This document shows, piece after piece, positions 24,801-35,700 of a stretch of DNA of 64,000 nt. The stretch spans positions 1-64,000 of the forward strand of contig BGZK01001351.1 in the NCBI GenBank assembly GCA_005406025.1, in the 5' to 3' direction. Under the pieces are notes generated by a model. It searched no databases. It was not told where the DNA came from and saw only the letters and a program-made list of their open reading frames with translations. This DNA comes from Eumeta japonica (lineage: Eukaryota > Arthropoda > Insecta > Lepidoptera > Psychidae). Every line of letters begins with the position of its first letter. Positions within the stretch are counted from its first letter, which is position 1. Made by a program: the position numbers and the translations under genes.

Positions 24801-27249
24801 GTTCCATTAATTTATACAATTGTTAAGTTAATTAAAAGAGGCACTATGAACCTTTTTGAGATTCCACCGTTAAGGAGGTTTTTAAAAAACTTATATCTGA
24901 AAAGTTTCGATTACTTTTCAGTAGATTCAATCCATGGTATTTAAATGAAAAGTAATATTTTAAAAAATGTATATTTTTGACAAATAAAGCATAATAAAAT
25001 TAATCATCTATGTATGTCTGATATAGGTTTATTGTCCATTTTAAAAACTCCATAATGCGAATTATCCCAATGGAGATGGACAGATAGTGAATGGACAAAT
25101 ACGATTAAACTATTATAAGAGCTCTTAATTGGAAACGGAACACTAAAATTAAGATAAGTCTTAAGATTAAGATGCAGTCATGAATTAGGCAATACGTCAT
25201 CGAGTGACAGACCCCTCCGTACCTATTGGTGGGAGGCTTCTGTTACCTTTTGACCAATAGGTAGCCTCCCTACCTATTCGTAGGTTTTGTGGAAGCCACA
25301 CACCATCACCAATAGACATGTTTGTCAATTTTCACAGACTAATCATCACCAAAGCATTACACAAATAGTTACAGACAAGCGTTCGACAATACGGATTTAT
25401 AAATATTCATTTTGTCATTAAGCATATTATTATTAACTTAATGTTTTAAAATTTCAAAACATTTTAAAACATTTAAACGTAATCCCTTCTCATGCACATG
25501 TAAAATATCGAACTTGTGATCGTTATTGAGTTTTTGACCTGTGTCTATCAAATGTTTATAACAAAATAACATTGTCTGATATATTATTTTTAAAAGCAGA
25601 AATATGTTCTTTGTATCTTGTTTCAAAACAAACTCCAGCTTGTCCAGTATTGGATAGAATCGATCATGCGTCTTTTCGCAAATATTCGTAATCTCCTTCT
25701 TTCTTAGAATAACTTTGCCAAAGCAAAAATATAGCTTTACAAAAAAATATAACATAACATCAATAATAAAAATAGATCATTGAAAAAACGCTTATAATAA
25801 GCTTAGACACAGTTCTAATAATGCTCGGCCAAACTGCAAGCGCGAGCGCGGTTGTTGGAGGCGGCGCCACGTCACGAGCGCGGTTTCTGTCCCGCGCTTG
25901 GGCTCCGTGATGTATCTATTTTAAATTATTTTTAAAGAATTTATCTAGTCACTTACCTATAAATAAAATATAAATGACACTTATCTATAAATTAAATATA
26001 AAAAAATATAAATGACATTTTATGGCGTCAGTGATGTAAAGCTCACCGATGGTTTTATTAAATTAGTCTCTGTTTTTCCACATGTATTAAACAAAGAAGG
26101 TAAACCGAAGGAAAATTATTGCGTAAACAAAACACAGTACGCAATATTGCTTGCGGACTCGCTGGTTGTTGACTGCCAGAGTAAGTTTTACTATAAAGTC
26201 TTAGGGCCGCAGCAATGTCACATCAGCAAACTCCTCAACAATAAATCATGTTTACGTTCGCTAGTAGTGAAAGGCATTGTTATTAAACACATCAGTATTA
26301 ATCACACACAATTCTGGATTTTTTTATTACCATTCCATTTATATTTATTGTTACATGAGGTTTTTAAATTTTTATCTGTTTTAAAGGCCGTATAAATATT
26401 ATGGTTTTTTTAAATATTTTTGAAATTCTATCTGAAATTCTACCATAATATGTTAAACTAGCCTCATGTTTCTTTTGATCTTCTTTTGGTGTTGGATAGA
26501 TACGGTTCTTCATGATATTTTTTTGCTTTTTATTGATGACTTCATCTATGCATTTTTATTGTATCCGTTTACCAATTCCATATTGTACATGGTATTTAAA
26601 TCTAGTGAGTAGTTATGATTATTATAGGATATAGTGGATAACCGACGTATCATAGATATGTCGCTAATTTGTGTTGCCGTGGATGACAAGAAGAAATGGG
26701 TATTGTAGTAAACTTATGTATTTTTTAATTTAGATGACTTTTGTCATATTTATTTTAGTTTACATAGTAATCTACTTCAATATTAAAATTAAGTAAGTTA
26801 AAATTATAGTGTAATACTTGACTTGATATACTAATACGAAATAACCTTATCGAGGGTTTGAGGATTGGGATCAGATAAAAAGAAAACACGTAGAAAAGTA
26901 GGAGGTATAATTTCACAAACACTGAGATACAATAAGTCACTATGGAACCATATGAACTTTTGTAGTTGATCGCATTTGGCTTATAAGCGCACTGAGCGCA
27001 GAAATAAAACTCACTATCGACATTTTTAATCCGATTTACATATATCCCACGACTAGACTTATCAAACTTTCTTCAAATATAAATAGGCCAATAAATTGTC
27101 TGTAACATAAACATGCTACGTCCAAAATAAATAAACACGATTTATTATACTCTGGAATATACTAATTACAAATATATATTTTTTAATTCAAACACGCGTT
27201 ATGTCGGCGTTGGAGGCGCTTCGGGGAGAGTTTAATCAAAGTACGCTTA
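24801..27249. other. AT-rich sequence with a GC-rich patch and two unassigned frames
   Basis: 25200-25290 holds an inverted pair (ACCTATTGGT / ACCAATAGGT) beside GGGAGGCT / AGCCTCCC words. 25830-25915 is GC-rich (GGCGGCGCCACGTCACGAGC). 25438-25755 (minus, 105 codons) and 26012-26395 (plus, 127 codons) are open, but neither has a recognised domain. The rest shows nothing. Confidence 0.3.
26012..26395 (+). CDS. Unassigned 127-codon open frame
   Basis: Starts at an ATG inside a short ATAAATGACA-type direct duplication and encodes a protein with KLTDGFIKLVSVFPHVLNK near its N-terminus and a hydrophobic LLPFHLYLLLHEVFKF stretch near its C-terminus. I recognise no family. A frame of this length in AT-rich DNA is near what chance gives over 64 kb, and no splice or promoter evidence supports it. 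It may be a fossil coding fragment. Confidence 0.15.
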   Translation: MTFYGVSDVKLTDGFIKLVSVFPHVLNKEGKPKENYCVNKTQYAILLADSLVVDCQSKFYYKVLGPQQCHISKLLNNKSCLRSLVVKGIVIKHISINHTQFWIFLLPFHLYLLLHEVFKFLSVLKAV

Positions 27250-27800
27250 ATCAAATGAAATGAAATCAAAAATATCTTTATTTCGTAGGTAATAAAAATT
27301 ACTCTTGAAGTGCGTCATAAACAACTGTTTTCAACATTAACATTACCACCCATTCCAAATGCTGATTCACCATGAGAAGAATGGGCAAGAAACTCAAGGT
27401 TTGCTCTTTTTTCCTCATGGATACAAAATATTGAATAATAAATATAATTTATTACAACAATTCGTAATAACATGAAGCAACATGATAGCCGAGCAGTTCA
27501 ATCCTAAGGGTTTTTTTTAAGATGTACAGATACGGTATAATAGCCCATTGTCATATAACTTTTTTTTAACGAAACGTTTAAATTCATTAAATGACAAATT
27601 TTGAATTCTAGCTGGGATCTTATTATAAAAGTGCACACATTGCCCCCTTAAACGGTTTATTAATTTTACTTAGACGGGTCTTATGAGCAGCAAGATCGTT
27701 CTTATGTCTAGTTTTAAAGTTATGGATGTCCCTCCTTTTTTGGAACATTTCTATATGTCTCTTGACATACACCAGGTTTTCGAATATGTATTGTGAGGCC
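27250..27800 (-). pseudogene. LINE (non-LTR retrotransposon) 3' end, Jockey/CR1-like
   Basis: The minus strand encodes the C-terminal tail of a non-LTR reverse transcriptase: ASQYIFENLVYVKRHIEMF (about 27792-27736), then RRDIHNFKTRHKNDL and RLSKINKPFKGAMC. This pattern (YI.E...Y......F....IH...TR....L...RL..) is typical of Jockey/CR1-type ORF2 ends. Stops and frameshifts follow, then a 3' UTR (containing CATTCTTCTCATGG-type words on the minus strand) down to about 27250. It is a 5'-truncated dead copy, as is usual for LINEs. The assignment to a clade is less certain than the LINE call. Confidence 0.7.
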
Positions 27801-28067
27801 TAAAGTTACAATATTAAGTTCTTTAATTTTTTCTTTTTTTTTTTTAGATATATTAAGAACATATAGTAGCACAATGATGTGCTTGTTAAAATATTTGTCA
27901 GTTCGCTTCTCCGTGAAAATGTTCAAAAAGGCTGAATGGATTGTACTCAAATTATTTTTGGAAGTAGAATATGTTTTAGAATATGAGATGCAATACTCTT
28001 TATGCAAACTATAAAATGAATACAGAAGTTTAACATCAAAAAATAGTTGCAATATCGAAGGTAGGCC

Positions 28068-28580
28068 TTAGGTCAGCATCAAGACCGGTATTGGAATAGC
28101 GCGATCAAGACCGGGTTGGTAATTGAGAAAGTCATTGGAGACAACAATTGTTAAATTTAAGTATAGCAAAGCGACGAAACGGTTGGTGATGTTATTATAT
28201 GTGAAAAGTAATTTGTTTGGATGTTTGCAGTTTAGACTGTAGAATAAAATATAGGATACTTTTTCCATAAAAAGCAAAATTTCTGTAGAAACTGTAATTG
28301 ATTAATAGCAGTGTCTAAGTGAGATCAATATAACCGTGATCGGAATCGAGAGAAAATTCAAAGTTGGAAGCAGCAGGATCGATGGGTTCGGCATCGAAAG
28401 TGGGACCGACATCGAGATCGGAATTAAAAGCGTGATCAGAATTGGAAACGAGACGAAGACGGGCACCGTACCCCGACAGTGGAACCGATATTAAAATCTA
28501 TTACGGGACTGAAACGCAATCAGGTTTGACAGCGAAATCGTTCGATATCAAAGATAAACGAATTTATTCTATATCTACGC
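28068..28580 (+). repeat. Purine-rich degenerate minisatellite, copy 3
   Basis: Two blocks: about 28068-28180 (AAGACCGGTATTGG, AAGACCGGGTTGG) and 28319-28525 (units such as GTGATCGGAATCGAGAG, GTGGGACCGACATCGAG). The tail TTGACAGCGAAATCGTT ... ATTCTATATCTACG (28526-28580) matches the tail at 4162-4216. The 62-codon frame through it is a by-product of the repeat. Confidence 0.55.
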
Positions 28581-28644
28581 TTGTAAAACCGTGGACGAAT
28601 TTCAATCATAAAAAGCATTATTTAATTTAGGGCGCCACACACTT

Positions 28645-29064
28645 GCGATTCGTGAACGTGTTAGCCGCGGATGCTCAGCGAGCTCGCCGCGATCGCGTAT
28701 CGCGTTCGTCGCGAGTACGTAACGAGCATTTGCCGTTCGGTCCACGATATTAACCGGCAGTAACAACAAATCTGATTATTGAATACTGAAAATTATTACA
28801 TCTGATTCAAGATAATTCAAAACATCAATCCATACACCTAAAATTATCAGTGTCACTTGAAAAACATCTCGTTATTTCTACAAGGCACACAAATTAAAAT
28901 TAAATGCTCAAAGCATATAATTTTAAACACTTTTTTAGCAATGTTTTCGGCGGTATATAAATAGACGTCACGCCTTAATGTCGAGTCGCGCTCGCTGCGC
29001 GTCCACGACGAGCTCGGTGCCGTGAAATTCATGCGCACCCGCGGTGAACGCGTTCACTAATCGC
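28645..29064. mobile_element. Non-autonomous element with about 32-bp terminal inverted repeats
   Basis: GCGATTCGTGAACGTGTTAG (28645 onward) is matched, inverted, by the segment ending CACTAATCGC at 29064. By eye about 25 of 32 bases agree. Sub-terminal blocks also mirror each other (CAGCGAGCTCG left, CGAGCTCG in the inverted right arm). The interior is AT-rich and has no transposase, so this looks like a MITE. Outer limits may extend to about 28630 and 29075. Confidence 0.55.
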
Positions 29065-29609
29065 CTCGCTAAAAACACATTCGAAAATCGCTCATGTGAT
29101 ATCGCAGTTACGTAATTATACACCTAGCGAAGCGAGCGGGTAATCGTCAGCTTTATTATGTAACTGTAATAATGCTATCTCCATACTACATGAACGTTAT
29201 GAAAAAAAAAATAGTCTTATTAGTATTCGATGGATTTCTGTAATTATGGTTGCGATTTTGATAACAATAAAATAAAATATTTAGTGCAGTTGTACTTCTA
29301 AAATATAACTAGCATGTAAAAATACCCAGCTATAATATAAATGATATAGGTAATTCAAAGTTAAAAATTGACAATATCATGTAAAGTTTGCTTAAACCCC
29401 TTCTGTTCTTTGATTATCAGGCTAGGTATATGCAACGTATTTATTTTTCGGACAACCTTCATGTGTTTTGAGATTACTTATGTTTTTGACATTGATCGTT
29501 GTGAAAGCACTTTTTCATGTAAATGTTCCAAATAAATATTTTTTTACGTACAAATAAGTGATTTGTTCATTTTATGCGTAATTGTATGGAATTTGTTTGT
29601 GTTGCGCAG

Positions 29610-29748
29610 GTGTCGAGCAAGCCGTACCAGGCGCCGACGGGCCCCGAACTGGCTAAACTGTGCAACCACAAGCGGAAATTACTGGCGACTCTGCAGGGCT
29701 CCGGACATGCGTCCGCGCCTCAGTCGGTGCTACTCGACCAGAGAAAAG
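29610..29748 (+). CDS. sba: sba exon a (segment just after the MBD)
   Basis: Acceptor GCGCAG|G and donor AAAAG|GTGAAT bound a GC-rich exon that enters in phase 0 and leaves in phase 1. It encodes VSSKPYQAPTGPELAKLC, then NHKRKLLATLQGSGHA and LLDQRK. The LC.HKRK..A.L pattern is what follows the methyl-CpG-binding domain in MBD5/6, so the exon before it should carry the MBD. The higher GC content relative to the flanks fits an old, constrained exon. Frames running past both splice sites are not real. Confidence 0.85.
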
Positions 29749-32700
29749 GTGAATTGCCATTGTAAAATATTATTCCAGATTATTTTGGGTTCAAGAAAGG
29801 ATGATGTATATGTTGTCTTGCTAAATAGCGTTAGAAGTACTAATAGTAAGAGCTACAATTGTATCTTGTAATATTATGCTTCAATTAATACAGTTAAGTA
29901 GCTTTCTTTAGCTACATATGGGTAACATAATAAAGATTACTGTTGAATCATTCGTTAATTTATTAAATATAATTAATGGTTTAATGTCTTTCTTTGAAGT
30001 TTTTAAACTTAGCTTACTGTTACTTTTTACTATACTGAAAAGTTTGAATAGCGTGCATCTTTATATTAGTGTCTAATGTAGTTCTACACAGAAAAAAGAA
30101 ACGGACGGTTACTTGTTGGTATTGTAAGTTCATAGTTATGTACATTTCTATCGCAATTATTTCAGGGGGTACAAAAGAAAATATGAAACTTCTCCCCGAA
30201 AATTGTCTCTCCAATAAATTACATCTACAGAGCTCAATCTCCAATTTGCTCAGTAAACAGGCGAAATGAGATAACAATAAACAAATTATTATTCATGTCG
30301 TAAGATCGAGGGGGGACGTAACGTGGAGCGGGAAGAAGTCGTGGGCGAAACGCCGGCGCGGCGGCGGCGGCGACGCCCGGCGGCGGCGGGCACTCGCCGG
30401 GCGCTGCGCTCGCGGGCCGGACGTCTTGTTGTCCTTTATTTCATTTCGTTTCATTTCCGTCGGGCCGGCCGTCTCTTTATTTCCGGTAGCTTTCGCGGCG
30501 GGGCGTCTTTTGTGGCGCTTCGGTCCTTACCCCGAGATTTATGCTGTAATTATTGTATTCTATTAACTTTGTATTTTAAGCAGGCCGACCGCGGGGCATT
30601 AACCCTGATGGTGTCCATAACGGCAACGGCTAGTCATACAGTAGACTTGATAAATCAAGTACTTGACCATTCGTTATATTAATAGGGGGGAAATTAGGTA
30701 TCTTCTTACCTTGTATCTCGTCTATGTTATTTACATCATTTAAGGCCTATTATATTATATAGGCAAGCCATTACCTATCATATAGTATAGTTTAACATAA
30801 TTCGAGTGATAGTAGAAGTTTTAACATTATGTTTTACGTCAAGTTATGATGTCTTCTTGCACCGATAATTCTACAACTCACCTACAGGTGAACCCGGGTC
30901 AGTCGCTCGGTCAGTCCATGGTATAAAAAGGAAAAATCGTCAGCTTTTTTGTTAAGTATCTCACGATAAAGAGAACGATCCAATATATTTTAATGCAATT
31001 TTTGCCATATTCTGTTATATCTCAGATTGGCTTTAGATGTGTAAATTCCATCACGATTACGCTTTAAAAAAATTTTAGTCAAGATGCATTTAAAATTTAC
31101 TATTGAAGCTATGTCGACGTGGGGATATAGTCGCGGTAGTAGGTCGTTGTTAACCAAAAAAAGTGTTTTGTTTTGAAAACACTGTATGTATAGAAAAAAC
31201 AGTGTTGAATAGGAATTTTAAAAGAACTCTTTCCCTATTATCGTTGAACTGCTGTTTAAATCTGGGTATTAGTACTTTACTTTTGTCGGGAGCATTATTA
31301 TCCGATTAGTGGGTGGGTGCTAGCCGGGGCCGTGGCGGTGGCGGGGGCGGCGGGGGGCGCAATCACCGCCGACGCACTGAGCCCGTCGACTCCTTCATCC
31401 AATTATATACGAGTGTGACCCGCCGCCCGGTCCCTTCCTCCGCCGCGAATTATACAGGAAACTGGTCGCCGTAACGGATGTCCTCCGATTTTCAACTATC
31501 CCGAACATCGAGGCGAGAATAATTGATTTCTCTATCTGAAAAAATGGGTACGATCCTCAACGTTGCATATTACAGGTTGTTATGATTGATAAATTAGAGT
31601 AAAAATTTGAATTATTCGTGGCAGGTACATCATTATATAGGTGACGTGTCCTAAAACACCAATGTCGATACATATAATGTTTGTATAATATTTTAATTCG
31701 GAAAGAAATTAATGCCACGGTCGGTTCTCTATATCGCACAAAAAAAATGTTTATACTGTAAAAGAGTTCTTTCTCTTTGTGTGGAATGGCGGCGAATTCC
31801 AGGGGTGCGCGGGATTGCATTTAACGTACCGCGGGGTGAATGGCGGATAGGTAACTGCACTTCGTCAGCCGCGGTCGTCTATTCGAGAGTAACAACCTTA
31901 CCCCTTCCCCGCTAGCCCTCAACGATTCCCTAGCGACTATACGCTTCTGTAGCTTTTGTAGATGGATAAATACTGTTTAAGTCATTACAATTATCCGTTT
32001 AATAATAATTACAATGTTCATACTGCATTTAAAAATTGTGGTTGTGTTATCAATATTATTTACGTGATAAACTCTAACATTAATTTTATTTTAATGCAAC
32101 GTCTTCTACTGATAAAAATAATGCTTTCCTTTTTTTTATTAATTCCTAGTGTAAAATGAATTAAAACGATCACAATAAGATTAAGAAAGAAGGCTCTACC
32201 GGAGACGGATCTGAGAGCGTGGACGGCGAACCGCAGAATCGCGTAATTACCGCAAGGGAAGTTGCCCGTTTAGCGCTAACAAAAAAAAAACTCGGGCGCC
32301 TCGATCAGCGGTGGGAACAAAGGCGATTGTAATTTGAAACAATCGGAGCGGGGGCGGGCGGCGTAGAGCGCCGGGTGCCGTCCGCCCCGCGCCCCGCCCG
32401 CGACTATTGATCTGTGAGCGCGCCCCGGCCCCCGCGCCCCGCCTGCGCGCACCCATACTCCGCGTCATCATTGAACGTTCCTCGCACACAAGTCGGATTT
32501 TAATTGCAAATCTGACGGATAATACGTAAATAAATAACCCATTATATCCTTTTTTGTTCTTTATATTTTCGAACTTTGATTTCATCAATGTTGATATATT
32601 GCCATTGATTACATATGTATTTATATCAAAAAGTGATAGTGTTATTTAAGAATATAACAATACGTAAACGCTTGATTTTGTTTGGATTTACATACGAAGA

Positions 32701-35700
32701 AGACTTCGGTACAATTACCGAATGGTATTGAAACTCCATATGCCGCGTACTCGTTTATTGCAGCATTTAGCTACCCTTCTTATCAAAGCACCTCGATGCT
32801 TTATTCATAAATCTCTTTTAAAAGACTTGTTTTGCAATACAATATTATCTTAAAATGTAACTGGAAACAAATCTCAGAAATTTTTTCTCTATTATTTTAA
32901 TATACATAAAACTGTATTTAAAAATATTGTTATGATTCTTATTCTAAATATTCTGAAACTATTCAATATACCGATCCAATATAAATTACTGTTTTATAAC
33001 ATAGTTCATAAAGGCAGGGGCATGGAGCATATTACGAAGTGTTACCAAAGCCTTTGTTACATAAAAGCGTGATCACTAGACCGCACAACTTAGTTAGCCT
33101 GCTTAAAAGCTACCGAAAGTTAATAATGGTATATTTATGTTTAAATATGCGCTGTCAGGCTTGTTTTATTATAATTTTATTGTGATTTTTCTCTAAAATT
33201 AGATTTTCGTAATAGGCTCATTACAATCATTATCCATCTTCACGTAGAGGTGAATACAGTTAAAGTTATATTGTACAGAAATTATTTTTATTCAATCATT
33301 TTGGCCGTGTAGTTAAAACATTCTTAGATAAGGTGTATCTACTCGGTAATATTTATGGGTTTAGGTCAAGGGTCTTCGACCTTTTGATATCAAGGGCCGA
33401 GAATATTTGCGTTTGATTTACACGGGCCGTAACACCTGGGAAAACACGTAATTCTAATGTAACGTAACTTTGTAAGTAAATAAAAAGAAAACAAAAGGTT
33501 TTAATAATTTTTTTATTGAGTGAAAATAAAGCAAATTAGTCGAATTAAATCAAAAAGAAATTTGACAATATTTAGTTTAAACAAATTTTTCAATGTCTGG
33601 TTTTTCATAGTTGCGATTGTCAAACACATTTATTGATTAATTTAGTATGTTTAGAAACTAAAGTCCGAATTAGGGCTACAGCGCTAAGGTCGACGTACTA
33701 CACGAATGACGTGCATTAGTGAATTTCGTTTTGATTTTCAAGTTTACGAAATTATAGATAAAAGAATTTAATGCAGTAAATGTCGCTGGGGGACGCTGAT
33801 GTAGCTCTTGAGGACTGCGCGTCGATGATCCGCGGCCTGGGGTATGTCAATGGTGTGGGAAACATAACAGTACACACGAATTGTTTATGTTTCAAATCAA
33901 ATGAAATGTCTCAAACATTATTGTCGACTGCCGACCGCAACGTAACGTTTCTTCAATATACTTGTGATACCGTGCCACGTATGAGTTTCGATTCCTGCAG
34001 CGCATATGATTAATGTCTATAACAAATGGAATTTTAAAGAATTGTTTGTATTGTCTATGGGATATTAGACAATAATTGTGTTCGTTTTGTCATATTTCAT
34101 ATTTAATAACACATCACCACCAGTGCCAAATCACCACCTCGTTTGTTTTTTTCATGTAGATGCAGCATCTTGATCGTGGTTTTCTCGCTTATGCGTTTAT
34201 TTCGCGGAGCTGATCTCTATTCCCGACGGCGGCGGAGCGTAGCGTGTACATTTATTAATAATGTACGTTATAATCTCGTTAGTCGGTGTGCCGTGTCCCT
34301 TTGTGCGTTTACCTCGACTGCGTAGTTACGAGACCTATCAAATTACTGTCGCGTTTGGTGTGACCAAGTATTGTTGTGATTGTTAACAAACATCGTCATC
34401 GCGGTTTACAAACATGTTCATTGGGTCGAATTTATTTAGTCGTCTCATTTGACTTTCACGCTTATAGTAGTGGATTCGAGAGGATTTGCGTTAATACAAG
34501 TATCTGGGTAACCGAGCTTGGCTTGCCGTTTTTTGAATTCGCTGTCGGTATATGATAACGTCTCATGAAAGATTGCTTATTTCTAACAATAAATATCTAG
34601 ATACATCGTATATAAACATTGTTCTACACATAAAATATAAAATGTATTTACTACTTCCTTTCACGGTATAATATACAGATAGAGGTAATATGCCAGCTAA
34701 ATTTTATATCTTAGGGCAGTATATGTTATTGTATGCATCTTAAAAAAATAAAGGTGAGAGGAGGATAATATGGATATTGTCAAATACGTATAATATTTCA
34801 GTGTCATGAGACACCATTTTGTAACAAGAAAATAATTACTTGTCGTAATTTTGCCTGAAGGCAAGCCCTTTGGAACCTAGCATGTAAACAGTGGTTAGTC
34901 CATTTATGAAGTTTATGACGGTGAAATTATATTTGTTTTGGGGTATGGAAAGAATCGTTTTGATTTTATTTCGTTGTCCATCGTTTAGCTATCACAGAAT
35001 ATCATGACAAAAGATGATATTTGACGAGTAGGGAAATATTTTTACCAAAAGATGTAAAACAAAAATTCTTGTAATTCGCCAAACGATTTTAAAAGGTACA
35101 AATTCAATTTAACTACATATATTAGTTAAAAAGGTTCAAAACTTTAATTCATCAATCTTAACTTGATTGCTTAATATAATTCACTAAATTATTACAGTTA
35201 AAGAAGTAATTTGTTTAATAATAACATTTGTATGCATTTTCGTTTCAGTGTATGTGTTCAGGTTATAAATGATTGTTTTTTTGACGTATGATAAAGTGGA
35301 TTGCTGTTAGCACGATGTCGATTGTTATTTATGTATCGCTATTTAAGAAGTTATTTCAACGATAGCATAGATTAATAGAATCCAATTAATTTATGACATA
35401 TTGGTATAATCTTTTTATATCGTTTCTTTCCTCAAATTAAATTTGTTGTGTAGTGTGAGTGCAGTTAATCCAAGGACAGGAGAGTAGGAAGAAGCAAATC
35501 ACATGGATACGTAGACAAGTCTTAGAATTGTCAAAAGTAATGAAGCGTGCATCTTTAAAATCTCTAGATTGGGTTTCTCAAAGTTAATATTGAAAATAAA
35601 TCTCAAGATACGATGTTCGGACTGTGTAAGACAACATTAATTTCTACAGCATCGGTTACTATATGTTGGCACCCGCAGGAACCCTATATGTTCATATTTA

